Source of the DNA: Peribacillus simplex
GTDB taxonomy: Bacteria; Bacillota; Bacilli; Bacillales; DSM-1321
Length of the DNA: 64,000 nt
Assembly (NCBI RefSeq): GCF_900156045.1
Contig: NZ_FTMX01000001.1
Span: 1,292,822 to 1,356,821 of the forward strand
Direction of reading: 5' to 3'
Part shown: in pieces, positions 27,657 to 35,760 of the stretch
How positions within the stretch are numbered: position 1 is the stretch's first letter
How the letters are laid out: each line of letters starts with the position of its first letter
Position numbers and translations under genes: made by a program
The notes under the pieces: model-generated
Told to the model about the DNA's origin: nothing
Seen by the model: the letters and a program-made list of their open reading frames with translations, nothing else
Database searches by the model: none

Positions 27657-28736
27657 TTGACTAAGAAAATAGTATTTACCGGAGGCGGTTCTGCCGGTCA
27701 TGTATCTGTTAATGCGGCAATCATCCCGGAATTTTTAAAGCATGATTGGGATGTTACTTATATTGGATCAAAAAAAGGCATTGAAAAAAATATCATCGAA
27801 ACGGAATTTCCCGAGGTAAGGTATGAAACGATTTCCGTTGGGAAATTCCGGCGTTATCTATCTGTTGAAAATATGAAAGACCCTTTCCGGGTCATAAAAG
27901 GGATTTTTGATGCACGTAAAATATTAAAAAAGACCAAGCCGGATTTCATTTTTTCTAAAGGTGGATTCGTTTCGGTCCCAGTTGTTTTGGCAGGCAGGAT
28001 GCTGAGAATACCAATCGCGATACATGAATCGGATTATACGCCTGGTCTGGCTAATAAGATTGCCATGCCGCTTGCATCGAAAATCTTCACTACTTTCCAG
28101 GAAACGGAAAAAGATCTTCCTAAAGAGAAGGCGATGTATCTTGGCGCCGTATTGCGCGATGGGATTTTTACTGGAAACGCTTCTGCTGGAAAGGCATTTT
28201 GTGGATTCACGAATAACAAACCGGTGTTGCTCGTTATGGGCGGAAGCCTTGGGGCCGTTAAAATCAATAATCTAATTACAGATAACCTTGATGCCTTATT
28301 AAAGGATTATCAGATTATTCACATTTGCGGGAAGGGAAATGTGAAAACGGAATTGAAACAAAGGGGATATGCTCCTTTTGAATTCGTACATGAAGAATTG
28401 TTCGATCTTTTGGCGGCTGCTGATGTCGTTGTGTCAAGGGCAGGTTCAAATTCGATTTTTGAATTCCTTGCTCTGCAAAAGCCGATGTTGCTTATCCCTC
28501 TAAGTGCCAAAGCATCCCGTGGAGATCAAATCCTGAATGCGTCAAGCTTTGAAAAACAGGGTTTTTGTAAAGTCATCGAAGAAGAAGAGCTGAATGACCG
28601 GATTTTTAATGCTACATTAGCGGATTTAGTGAAACAATCGGATGAATATCAGGAGAAAATGCGTCAAAAACGCCCATTCAAAACGGCAGCTGAAATGTAT
28701 GAATTACTACTTAAAGTAATGGGTGCAAAAAAATAA
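27657..28736 (+). CDS. MurG-like N-acetylglucosaminyltransferase paralogue, TTG start
   Basis: A 359-residue GT-B glycosyltransferase of the MurG family, which adds GlcNAc to lipid I to make lipid II at the inner membrane face. The N-terminal loop reads FTGGGSAGHVSVN, the acceptor region HESDYTPGLANK and the donor site VVSRAGSNSIFEFLALQKP. The first two differ from main-type MurG (GGTGGH and HEQN). It lies outside any division/cell-wall cluster, so a second MurG copy as found in several bacilli is likely. TTG 27657 is favoured over GTG 27648 because AAGGTGG precedes it by about five bases. Confidence 0.85.
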   Translation: MTKKIVFTGGGSAGHVSVNAAIIPEFLKHDWDVTYIGSKKGIEKNIIETEFPEVRYETISVGKFRRYLSVENMKDPFRVIKGIFDARKILKKTKPDFIFSKGGFVSVPVVLAGRMLRIPIAIHESDYTPGLANKIAMPLASKIFTTFQETEKDLPKEKAMYLGAVLRDGIFTGNASAGKAFCGFTNNKPVLLVMGGSLGAVKINNLITDNLDALLKDYQIIHICGKGNVKTELKQRGYAPFEFVHEELFDLLAAADVVVSRAGSNSIFEFLALQKPMLLIPLSAKASRGDQILNASSFEKQGFCKVIEEEELNDRIFNATLADLVKQSDEYQEKMRQKRPFKTAAEMYELLLKVMGAKK

Positions 28737-28788
28737 GTATCATTCCCCTCTATGTAGCATATCTTTTTCGAACAGAGGAGGGGGTAGA

Positions 28789-28938
28789 ATGGCGTATGAA
28801 TATTCCAAAGGATGGTTCATTCAGCAGCTGAAAGCTGCAGGGATTAGCTATCATCCAATTGAGAAAAGAAAGCTGGAGCTTTATAAAACCTATATTCTAA
28901 GGCGTTTATATGACGATCTGCAAAAAAATAAATTATAA
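28789..28938 (+). CDS. YflJ-like small protein (DUF2639)
   Basis: A 49-residue basic protein reading MAYEYSKGWFIQQLKAAGI, then HPIEKRKLELYKTYILRRLY. This matches the small YflJ/DUF2639 pattern (SKGWF, HP.E.RKLE.YKT..LR). No function is known to me. GAGGAGGGGG lies directly upstream of the ATG. It follows the MurG-like gene by 52 bases and ends in a strong terminator. Confidence 0.8.
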   Translation: MAYEYSKGWFIQQLKAAGISYHPIEKRKLELYKTYILRRLYDDLQKNKL

Positions 28939-28975
28939 AAAGAACCGCAACGTCGTTGACGTTGCGGTTCTTTTT
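28937..28975. terminator. Strong bidirectional terminator
   Basis: An 18-bp perfect stem with a four-base loop (AGAACCGCAACGTC / GACGTTGCGGTTCT plus A/T runs). It overlaps the stop codons of the YflJ-like gene (plus) and lrgB (minus). Confidence 0.93.
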
Positions 28976-29657
28976 ATAAGTAATTACTTATAAAAGGAAA
29001 GAAACAGGAAATAAGGATACCTGCGATAGCCATTGCCGCACCTGCGACAGCTCCGGTAAACTCACTTTCCTGGGCAGCTTGAGCCGTTCCGAGACCATGA
29101 GCGATCGTACCATAAGCGATACCGCGTGCGAATGGCATCGTAATGTTCAGTTTATCCATCATTTTTGGAGCGATCATCGTACCCAGTACCCCAGTCAAAA
29201 TGACGAAGGCTGCTGATATATTGGAATTTCCGCCATAAAGTTCGGTGATTTCAACAGCGATGGGCACTGTAATGGATTTAACCGCCAATCCTTGGATTAT
29301 GAATTGCGGAAGTGAAAATGCTTTTGCGATGGCAAAGGCAATGATCAAAGTGACCAGAAGACCAAAAATCATGCCGCTAATTGCCGGCATTGCATATTTA
29401 ACGATTATTTTTCTGTTTTTATAAAGTGGTACAGCCAAAGCAACGGTAGCTGGTCCCAGGAAATAGGTGATGATGTCTTTTCCTGGTGAATAATCTTCGA
29501 AGTCCAAACCGCTGATCAGCAGTACGATGATAATCGTAACCGTACTGAAAAATACGGGCGTCGTAAAAGGTGATGGATGTTTAGCATATATTTTCCTTCC
29601 AATGGAATAGGCAAGGATGGTTATCAAGATGCTATAAGTTGTGATGAACATTGTCAT
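28974..29657 (-). CDS. lrgB: LrgB/CidB-family membrane protein
   Basis: A 227-residue membrane protein of the LrgB family, with multiple hydrophobic segments. The motifs GLAVKSITVPIAVEITELYG and ARGIAYGTIAHGLGTAQAAQ are typical. LrgAB/CidAB-type pairs act in autolysis control; the Bacillus subtilis PftAB pair imports pyruvate. The sequence alone does not decide which. ATG 29657 follows GAGAGG; the gene overlaps lrgA by 26 bases. Confidence 0.9.
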   Translation of the reverse strand: MTMFITTYSILITILAYSIGRKIYAKHPSPFTTPVFFSTVTIIIVLLISGLDFEDYSPGKDIITYFLGPATVALAVPLYKNRKIIVKYAMPAISGMIFGLLVTLIIAFAIAKAFSLPQFIIQGLAVKSITVPIAVEITELYGGNSNISAAFVILTGVLGTMIAPKMMDKLNITMPFARGIAYGTIAHGLGTAQAAQESEFTGAVAGAAMAIAGILISCFFPFISNYL

Positions 29658-30024
29658 GCTGCTTAACCTCTCCTCTATGGGATAGCTTCTGAACGGTCCA
29701 AGCTGAAACAATGAATCCAAATATTAGGCTGACTCCCAATGTAAGTGCAAGTGGCAAACCGAATTCAATGAAAAGCCATCCCATGGTCATTAAACTGATT
29801 GAAATGGGAATGAAGAAAAAGGCTAGGTGCTTTACCAAAAAACCGGATGTAAGTTCGATCCACTCGACCTTAATAATCTTCGTCTGTAATAAACTGAATA
29901 ACAGAATCATGCCGATGACGTTGCCTGGTATGGGTAAATGAAGTAAATTGGCTAAATAATAGCCGAGCTTGCAAATGATGAGCAGAAAGATAAGCTGCAC
30001 GATAAAAGCAAATGTTTTTTTCAT
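29632..30024 (-). CDS. lrgA: LrgA/CidA holin-like membrane protein
   Basis: A 130-residue protein with four membrane segments of the LrgA/CidA family, including LPIPGNVIGMILLF and LVKHLAFFFIPISISLM. It forms a unit with the downstream lrgB, which it overlaps. AAAGGA precedes its ATG. No LytS/LytT two-component genes lie nearby, so the regulator is elsewhere. Confidence 0.9.
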   Translation of the reverse strand: MKKTFAFIVQLIFLLIICKLGYYLANLLHLPIPGNVIGMILLFSLLQTKIIKVEWIELTSGFLVKHLAFFFIPISISLMTMGWLFIEFGLPLALTLGVSLIFGFIVSAWTVQKLSHRGEVKQHDNVHHNL

Positions 30025-30085
30025 GATTAAGTCCTTTCAATGACACTTTGAATATATTGTTGAATTGGTCAATTGTATTCATTAT

Positions 30086-30116
30086 AAAAAAATATCCCTA
30101 AAAAGAATAGGGATTT
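30086..30116 (-). terminator. Terminator of the GNAT gene
   Basis: On minus, stem ATCCCTA / TAGGGAT (30114-30108 with 30100-30094), then a T-run. It stops transcription coming from the GNAT gene before lrgAB. Confidence 0.7.
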
Positions 30117-30229
30117 GCAGCAATCTATCTTCAACATCCTGTGAAAATGGAAAAAAGAGCTTTCCAGGTTTGGAAGCTCCGGCCATTATATGAAAAGATA
30201 AACTAAGACATGTTGAAATGTTCTTCGTT

Positions 30230-30784
30230 CTATGCTTCAAGTAATTGCTGTTCGTCATCATCATGCTGTCTAAGGATATGAAAGGTGTATAAATCTTTAG
30301 GGATTTCATACAAATCGTAGATATCTCCTTCATGATTGATCTGATCATAAAGGGATTTTCTTGTTTCGTTGGCATTGACGGCATAGGGAAGCTTTTCTGC
30401 GGCTTTTATAGAGCGGATATTTTTTTTGCGAATTCGCATGAAGACCGTTTCCAAACCAAGCTCGAAAAAAAGCTCTTTAAAGAAAGCGTCTTTTGCAATG
30501 GCATTATACCCTTTTCCATGATAAGGCTTGCCAAGCCATGTGCCTAAGAAACCTGCACCATTTTCAATATCGTATAAAGAAATGCAACCGATGGGATTTT
30601 CCCATTCATCCAAGATTGTTCGTGATATGAGTTGCCCAGCATCTTCGGCTTCGATCGTTTGCTTAGTAATGAAAACATATTCTTCATATGAATCTACCTT
30701 ATGGCGCACGAAAGGGAAGACATCTGGATGCGTCATTTGTTCATAAAGAGAAAAACAATCTGTGAAATCTCTCTTTTTTAACAT
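30230..30784 (-). CDS. GNAT-family N-acetyltransferase with structured leader
   Basis: A 184-residue GNAT protein of the RimJ/RimL-like group. The core includes GCISLYDIENGAGFLGTWL, the acetyl-CoA loop LGKPYHGKGYNA and LETVFMRIRKKNIRSIKAAE. It ends in an acidic tail (HDDDEQQLLEA). Substrate unknown: it could modify a protein N-terminus, a small amine or an antibiotic. GGAGGGACGG precedes the ATG, and that site can pair with an upstream CCCTC, see the leader feature. The gene is a single-gene unit. Confidence 0.85.
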   Translation of the reverse strand: MLKKRDFTDCFSLYEQMTHPDVFPFVRHKVDSYEEYVFITKQTIEAEDAGQLISRTILDEWENPIGCISLYDIENGAGFLGTWLGKPYHGKGYNAIAKDAFFKELFFELGLETVFMRIRKKNIRSIKAAEKLPYAVNANETRKSLYDQINHEGDIYDLYEIPKDLYTFHILRQHDDDEQQLLEA

Positions 30785-30913
30785 TTCCGTCCCTCCGTTT
30801 GAGGGCAGTTCTTATGCGTAGTCGCTGCCCACCCTCGAAATTTTTTAAGTCGCTCATCAAAAAATTTCGGGGTGGGAATCGAACCCACTAGAACCGGAAA
30901 CCGGTGGCGCACC
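30785..30913 (-). promoter_or_regulatory. Structured leader with T-arm-like hairpin and switchable pairings
   Basis: Read on minus. A hairpin ACCGG-TTT-CCGGT (30905-30893) comes first. Next is a perfect T-arm mimic, GTGGG-TTCGATT-CCCAC (30888-30872). Its 3' arm also starts an 18-bp helix with a one-base bulge (30876-30859 with 30846-30828, CCCACCC + 11 bp against GGGTGGG). That helix overlaps GGGCAG / CTGCCC (30830-30825 with 30808-30803), which in turn excludes CCCTC / GAGGG (30805-30801 with 30795-30791), the last arm being the ribosome binding site. The pairings are seen; a switching role is inferred. It is not a complete tRNA. Confidence 0.55.
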
Positions 30914-31117
30914 ATTTGCCTTCCCTATTTTTATTGTCAGAAAATATGCAAATCAAAAGAACCTTACGAAGGTATAATACTAAAAAAAAAACGGTTTGGG
31001 AATAGGTTTTTTGCCTTTTTTTTTCGTCAAATTTCAACTATTTCAACAAGGGTGAATTTGAAAGGCAAACGTATGCATTTTTCCATGAAAAACTGTTTTT
31101 TTCGCCTGCTTTTTTCT
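30914..31117. other. AT-rich intergenic stretch, no gene seen
   Basis: This region between the GNAT leader and the UppP-like gene holds long A and T runs and must contain the GNAT promoter on minus. I could not place it with confidence; TATTAT/TATACC motifs lie near 30970-30985. I see no coding region. Confidence 0.4.
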
Positions 31118-31900
31118 TTAAAATTCACCTGTGAATTGCATGAATAAAATGATTGCTCCGAGGGCCCATACATAAATGGAGAATATTTTCAATGATCGCT
31201 TTTTTAAGAAGTCGATCATCCATACTACGGCTATATAACCAAAAATTGCTGCGGCAAGGGTTCCGACGAAAAGCGCAGTGAGTGGCAGCCGTTCAACTTC
31301 TCCTGTAAAAATCGGTTTCATCTGAAATACGATGCCCCCCGTAATGGCAGGAATTGATAGCAAAAAGGAAAAATAGGCTGCAGTGGCCCTATCCAGCCTG
31401 CAGAATAGGCCAGCGGCTATCGTCAGGCCGGAGCGCGAAAGGGCAGGCATGATGGCAGCAGCTTGGAAGGTACCGATGATCAAGGCATCTTTTATCGAAA
31501 TTTCATTAAGGGATTTGCCGCCTTTTCTTACTCCGTCCGCTACCCATAAAATCAGCCCAGTCGCTAAAAATTCCCAGCCTATGGTCACGCCTGTTTTTGA
31601 AAGGCCATCAAACCAATCCCCCAGAAAAATGCCGGCGATCACTGCAGGGATTGTCCCGGCAATGAGAAGCAGGGTCATTTTGGAGAAAGGTTTCTTCAAA
31701 ATGGCAATAATGTCATTCTTATAGACGACCAATAACGCCAGCAAGGTTCCGATATGGAGCATGGTATCCAGAAAAATGCCGGCCTCGTCAAGATGGAAAA
31801 TATGCCGTCCTAAATATAAATGTCCAGTGCTTGAAATAGGTAAAAACTCAGTCAAGCCTTGAATGATCCCAAGGATGAAGGCTTGAAATTCGTTCAGCAA
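31118..31900 (-). CDS. uppP: Undecaprenyl-diphosphatase, UppP/BacA-like, TTG start
   Basis: About 260 residues, with around eight membrane segments. The two catalytic motifs of the family are GLTEFLPISSTGHLYLG and AIMPALSRSGLTIAAGL. The second is usually PGTSRSG; here the Gly is Ala and Thr is Leu. The enzyme recycles undecaprenyl pyrophosphate to the monophosphate carrier and can give bacitracin resistance. TTG 31900 has GGAGTGA seven bases upstream and fits the usual N-terminus; an ATG at 31939 would add 13 residues without a site. Probably one of several phosphatases in the genome. Confidence 0.85.
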   Translation of the reverse strand: MLNEFQAFILGIIQGLTEFLPISSTGHLYLGRHIFHLDEAGIFLDTMLHIGTLLALLVVYKNDIIAILKKPFSKMTLLLIAGTIPAVIAGIFLGDWFDGLSKTGVTIGWEFLATGLILWVADGVRKGGKSLNEISIKDALIIGTFQAAAIMPALSRSGLTIAAGLFCRLDRATAAYFSFLLSIPAITGGIVFQMKPIFTGEVERLPLTALFVGTLAAAIFGYIAVVWMIDFLKKRSLKIFSIYVWALGAIILFMQFTGEF

Positions 31901-32123
31901 AAAAACATCACTCCATTCTAGAAGGTATGGGACATCCATTAATTAAACTGTATGCACAAGACGGATGAACATATTCGGATTTTTTTGTCATATGTATTGC
32001 CAATTGGGTTTTATGAAGAAAAGGCAGTCCAATTTTACCTTTTTCGAATATAATGAGAGGAAAAATGAAACTATTTTGCATTTGATTCGTAATTATTCAT
32101 ATGAGAAAGGAGGAGAAGACACT

Positions 32124-32444
32124 ATGCCTACTAAAGATGAAAGAGTGTTTGCTGCCCTTATTTATGTGATCAGCTTTTTTACAGCATTTATCGGTCCTTT
32201 GGTGATTTGGTTATTGAAGAAGGACTCGTCACAATTTGTGGATTATCACGGAAGGGAATACCTGAATTTTTTCATTTCCTACACCGTATATTCAATAGTT
32301 GCAGGGATACTCACTATAGTTTTGGTTGGATTCTTGCTATTGCCGGTTATCGGGATAGCTTTAGTCGTATTCACCATCATTGCTGCCGTTAGGGCTTATG
32401 AAGGAACGGATTATAGGTTCCCGTTGGTTTTCAGGATATTATAG
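32124..32444 (+). CDS. DUF4870-type small membrane protein
   Basis: A 106-residue protein with an N-terminal KDERVFAALIYVISFFTAF segment and a second hydrophobic pair after VDYHGREYLNFFISYTVY. The layout matches DUF4870 membrane proteins (three to four helices). Function unknown. ATG 32124 follows AAAGGAGGAG; a longer frame reaching 31965 has no such site. A terminator follows. Confidence 0.8.
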   Translation: MPTKDERVFAALIYVISFFTAFIGPLVIWLLKKDSSQFVDYHGREYLNFFISYTVYSIVAGILTIVLVGFLLLPVIGIALVVFTIIAAVRAYEGTDYRFPLVFRIL

Positions 32445-32453
32445 TAATGATGT

Positions 32454-32486
32454 AAAAGGATTCCGTTCAATTCGGAGTCCTTTTTT
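32454..32486 (+). terminator. Terminator of the DUF4870 gene
   Basis: Stem AAAAGGATTCCG / CGGAGTCCTTTT with one wobble pair and a seven-base loop, then Ts. Confidence 0.75.
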
Positions 32487-32673
32487 ATATGAACCAAGTT
32501 GGGAATTGCCCTACATTAAAAAGGGAATAGATCACATTAAAGCGAATAAAGTATTATGATAACTACTTCAATGCACTTTTAGGAAGTGGATGCCGGGCGG
32601 CTTGTGGTACTGCTAATGAATTTTCGTTTAAGGCGGCAATCTTTCTTGTAAGGAGTGAGGAGCAGAGCAGGAT

Positions 32674-33468
32674 ATGAATATACGTGAATATTATCAGAAA
32701 ACGAGCATTTCAAATTTTCATGCATCTTGGATATCACTTCTTATGGCCATTGCATTTTTTATTTTCCATATTTTTTCAATAATACCGGGCAATATATTAT
32801 TGATAACGTCTCCTTTTATTTTCTTTAGCATTGCCCAATTTGTCAGTCATCGTATATATGAAAATAGAATGAGGGAATTACCAGATGAACATATCGGGTC
32901 CAATGCTGGGTTATTTAAAAATGAACATGTTTTATTGACTTTTATGCCAGCACCGACATTGCGCCTGCTTCTCTTTGCGCCGGATGGGTCTCTAATTGGC
33001 GAGGTAAGGGATTTGAATATGAAGTGGTTCATGTGGATGATACCCAATTTCCTGTCAATGCTCCTGGCCAAGCATTATGAACTGGTGGACCATGAGGGAC
33101 GCTTGCTGGCTAAGTACCATATCAAAAGGGGACTTTTCAATAAAATGACGATCATGGACGATCAGGGCGGCATTATTGGATCGTATCAAGAAAATCGGTC
33201 ATTCGTGAAGATTAATGGAATGATTTATAAGGAAGATGGTACGGAATGGATGCCCATTGAAACTCCAGGAAGTGTGAATTCATTCGAGATTGCCACAAAA
33301 GAAGGGGAGAAGATCGTTTCATACCAAGAAGGCTGGATGCCTTTGGAGTGGGGGAAACGATTCAAGACAAATACACCCATACTTTCTTTTTCATCAAATG
33401 TTGATGATATACCTAAAATCATCGTTTTTGGGTTCTGTGCAGCCACTCTTAATCATCGTTCAAATTGA
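32674..33468 (+). CDS. Membrane-associated protein of unknown function, tubby/LURP-one-like core
   Basis: A 264-residue protein. Two hydrophobic segments occupy about 17-60 (SWISLLMAIAFFIFHIF, ILLITSPFIFFSIA). The rest shows repeated beta strands with turns such as YELVDHEGRLLAKYHIKR, KMTIMDDQGGIIGSYQENR and VKINGMIYKEDGTEWM. That alternation resembles LURP-one/tubby-like or scramblase-like domains, a guess from pattern only. The ribosome binding site is weak (AGCAGGAT) with better purine runs slightly further upstream, so the start is uncertain. Single-gene unit. Confidence 0.65.
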   Translation: MNIREYYQKTSISNFHASWISLLMAIAFFIFHIFSIIPGNILLITSPFIFFSIAQFVSHRIYENRMRELPDEHIGSNAGLFKNEHVLLTFMPAPTLRLLLFAPDGSLIGEVRDLNMKWFMWMIPNFLSMLLAKHYELVDHEGRLLAKYHIKRGLFNKMTIMDDQGGIIGSYQENRSFVKINGMIYKEDGTEWMPIETPGSVNSFEIATKEGEKIVSYQEGWMPLEWGKRFKTNTPILSFSSNVDDIPKIIVFGFCAATLNHRSN

Positions 33469-33556
33469 CTAGGGTTACCCTTTAGCAAATCTTTTAAATA
33501 TTTGATATAATAATAGTGGGATACATAGATTAAATACATATAAAAAGGTGGTAAAT

Positions 33557-34129
33557 ATGAGTTTACTTAATGAGATTCTTGATTATAATGAACAGTTTGT
33601 AGAAAAAGGTGAATATGTTAAGTATAGGACGGATAAGTTTCCTGAGAAACGTATGGTCATCATAAGTTGTATGGACACTCGGCTCGTTGAACTATTGCCA
33701 AAATCCTTGAATGTAAAAAACGGCGATGTCAAAATCCTGAAGACTGCCGGGGCAATCGTCTCCCATCCATTTGGAAGTGTCATGCGGAGTATCCTTGTTG
33801 CCATTTACGAGCTAAAGGCGGATGAAGTATTGGTCATACCTCACCATGACTGTGGGATGGCATCAGTCGATGCCGATTCTCTAATAGAGAAGATGATCGG
33901 ACGCGATATTCCAAAGAGCACCATCGATACACTGGGGGCTGCAGGAATCGATATCCGCAATTGGCTTCGCGGATTTGATGATGTTTATGAAAGCTGTAAG
34001 AATAGTGTCGAAGTGATTAAAGGACATCCTTTAATCCCTAAAAATATTCCTGTACATGGTCTTATCATTTCGCCTGATACAGGGAAGCTGGAATTGGTTG
34101 TCGATGGGTATTCTGAAGGGCAAAAATAA
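33557..34129 (+). CDS. Beta-class carbonic anhydrase
   Basis: A 190-residue zinc enzyme interconverting CO2 and bicarbonate. The zinc ligands Cys38 (SCMDTR), His96 and Cys99 (PHHDCGM) are present, with the Asp40/Arg42 dyad. The protein is short, like the YtiB-type enzymes of bacilli. ATG 33557 follows AAGGTGG; a GTG nine bases earlier lies in the site itself. Possible role in supplying bicarbonate for carboxylations. A terminator follows. Confidence 0.92.
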   Translation: MSLLNEILDYNEQFVEKGEYVKYRTDKFPEKRMVIISCMDTRLVELLPKSLNVKNGDVKILKTAGAIVSHPFGSVMRSILVAIYELKADEVLVIPHHDCGMASVDADSLIEKMIGRDIPKSTIDTLGAAGIDIRNWLRGFDDVYESCKNSVEVIKGHPLIPKNIPVHGLIISPDTGKLELVVDGYSEGQK

Positions 34130-34147
34130 TATATATAAATTTCGAGG

Positions 34148-34176
34148 CTGCCGGGATCATTTCCGGCAGTTTTTTC
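34148..34176 (+). terminator. Terminator of the carbonic anhydrase gene
   Basis: CTGCCGG / CCGGCAG stem (34148-34154 with 34163-34169), loop of eight, six Ts. Confidence 0.88.
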
Positions 34177-34287
34177 AAATTTGATCATTACTATTTCTTT
34201 TTATCCTTTTTTTTGTTAAAATCGCCAAGTGTAGTTTGTCACTAATACAAACGGGTGGGCGAGGGATAAATTTAATAAGGATACAAC

Positions 34288-35589
34288 ATGAAGAAATTAA
34301 ACTTGGAAACGTTTTTTCATTTTTCTGAATATGGAACGAATGGTAAACGTGAAATCCTTGCTGGAGTGGTCGGCTATTTTACGATAGTCTATATTCTCAT
34401 CGTGAATTCCCTGATTTTATCGGAAGCGGGCATACCGATTAATGGTGCAGTGATTGCCACGATTCTTTTATCTGCTTTAAGCTGTGTCATGATAGGACTT
34501 TGGGCGAATGTCCCAATCCTTCTCGTTCCAGGAATGGGCGTAAATGCCCTATTTGCTTATACCATGGTTCAAGGAATGGGCCTATCTTGGCAATCGGCGC
34601 TTGGTGCTGTGTTTATCTCAGGGGTAATTTTTGTAGTCATCGCTTTTACAAAATACTCGAAGTTAATCAGTGATTCCATTCCAAGTTCGATAAAAGAAGC
34701 CATATCTGTTGGTCTTGGCTTATTCTTGATGCTAATCGGTCTTGAAAAGGGCGGGATAATCACAGGAGGTTCATCATCGATCGTCGCACTCGGAGATTTA
34801 AGCGATCCAGCGGTGTGTGCAACGGTGTTGACTTTTTTACTGGCAATCACGCTGTTCATCAAGAATGTCCCCGGTAATTTCATGATTACCATCCTGGCAG
34901 GCAGCCTCATTGCCTATAGTTTCGGGACTGTTCAACTATCGGAAATCCATTTTTCAGGCATAGACACAGCTTCCTACGGCAATCTCTTCTTTTCATTATC
35001 GTTCTTGGAAGTGAACCGGATTGAATTCTGGATAAGTGTATTTGCGATGACGATGGTTCTTGTTTTTGAAAATATTGGTCTTGTATACGGGCATGTAGAC
35101 AGTATCAACCGCCAGGATGCCTATAAAAAGTCGCTGCAGGCGACAAGTGTGTCCGTTCTGTTATCAGGCTTATTCGGTTCGAGTCCTACCGTTGCAACAG
35201 TTGAAACGGCAGCTGGAATCGCATCAGGAGGCAGAACTGGTTTTACTTCAGTGGTGACTGGCGTGCTATTCATTCTATCACTTCTATTTATACCGGTGAT
35301 TAAAGTAATCCCTGATAGCGCCATTGCCCCCATCTTAATTATCATTGGCATTTTGATGCTCGGAAACATAAAAAAGCTGAATTTCAGTGATTTAACCGAA
35401 AGCATACCTGCAATCATGATCATTACGATCATTCCTTTCACATACAGTATTGCCGATGGAATGGCATTCGGTTTCATCCTGTACCCGTTCTTGAAGCTTG
35501 TAACCGGAAAAGCGAGAGAAGTGTCAGCCCCGATGTATGTGAGTGCCGGAATGTTTATCGTCTACTTCATCATTGGTATGATCGGTTAA
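34288..35589 (+). CDS. NCS2-family (AzgA/PbuG-type) purine permease
   Basis: A 433-residue membrane protein with about 12-14 segments. The N-terminal GVVGYFTIVYILIVNSLIL, the central LVPGMGVNALFAYT and LFGSSPTVATVETAAGIASG are hallmarks of AzgA-like hypoxanthine/guanine/adenine transporters (PbuG, PbuO). The exact base is not deducible. I looked for a purine riboswitch or PurR box in the 150-base leader and saw neither. AAGGATAC precedes the ATG. The distant deoD product could use the imported or released bases. Confidence 0.9.
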   Translation: MKKLNLETFFHFSEYGTNGKREILAGVVGYFTIVYILIVNSLILSEAGIPINGAVIATILLSALSCVMIGLWANVPILLVPGMGVNALFAYTMVQGMGLSWQSALGAVFISGVIFVVIAFTKYSKLISDSIPSSIKEAISVGLGLFLMLIGLEKGGIITGGSSSIVALGDLSDPAVCATVLTFLLAITLFIKNVPGNFMITILAGSLIAYSFGTVQLSEIHFSGIDTASYGNLFFSLSFLEVNRIEFWISVFAMTMVLVFENIGLVYGHVDSINRQDAYKKSLQATSVSVLLSGLFGSSPTVATVETAAGIASGGRTGFTSVVTGVLFILSLLFIPVIKVIPDSAIAPILIIIGILMLGNIKKLNFSDLTESIPAIMIITIIPFTYSIADGMAFGFILYPFLKLVTGKAREVSAPMYVSAGMFIVYFIIGMIG

Positions 35590-35595
35590 TAATTC

Positions 35596-35643
35596 AAAAG
35601 AGCGGTTGGAATGAGTTAATTCTTATTCCAACCGCTCTTTTCG
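35596..35643 (+). terminator. Terminator of the purine permease gene
   Basis: Long stem AAAAGAGCGGTTGGAAT / ATTCCAACCGCTCTTTT, about 17-19 bp with a small loop. Confidence 0.92.
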
Positions 35644-35760
35644 TCGGAAAAAATGGATTTATTGTAATTTACGCGATGACACATCCATATTGAAAATGCT
35701 ATGATATAGAATATTAAAAAAATGATAAATGACAAGCAGCATATTAGAGGATGTGACAGG

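Noticed and set aside
30828..30913. T-box leader (AGGGTGG motif) or an intact tRNA
   Set aside because: AGGGTGGG on minus is followed by CAGCG, not the required ACCGCG-type sequence, and I see neither a specifier stem nor a terminator. A full cloverleaf is also missing: there is a T-arm-like hairpin but no acceptor partner, and no 7-base anticodon loop.
30872..31147. Plus-strand frame beginning MGIEPTRTGNRW
   Set aside because: It translates the T-arm-like RNA segment in reverse; such peptides are typical artefacts next to tRNA-like sequences. No ribosome binding site.
34130..34287. Purine riboswitch before the NCS2 permease
   Set aside because: The conserved purine aptamer core and PurR boxes were looked for and not found; only a small GTTTG/CAAAC hairpin is present.
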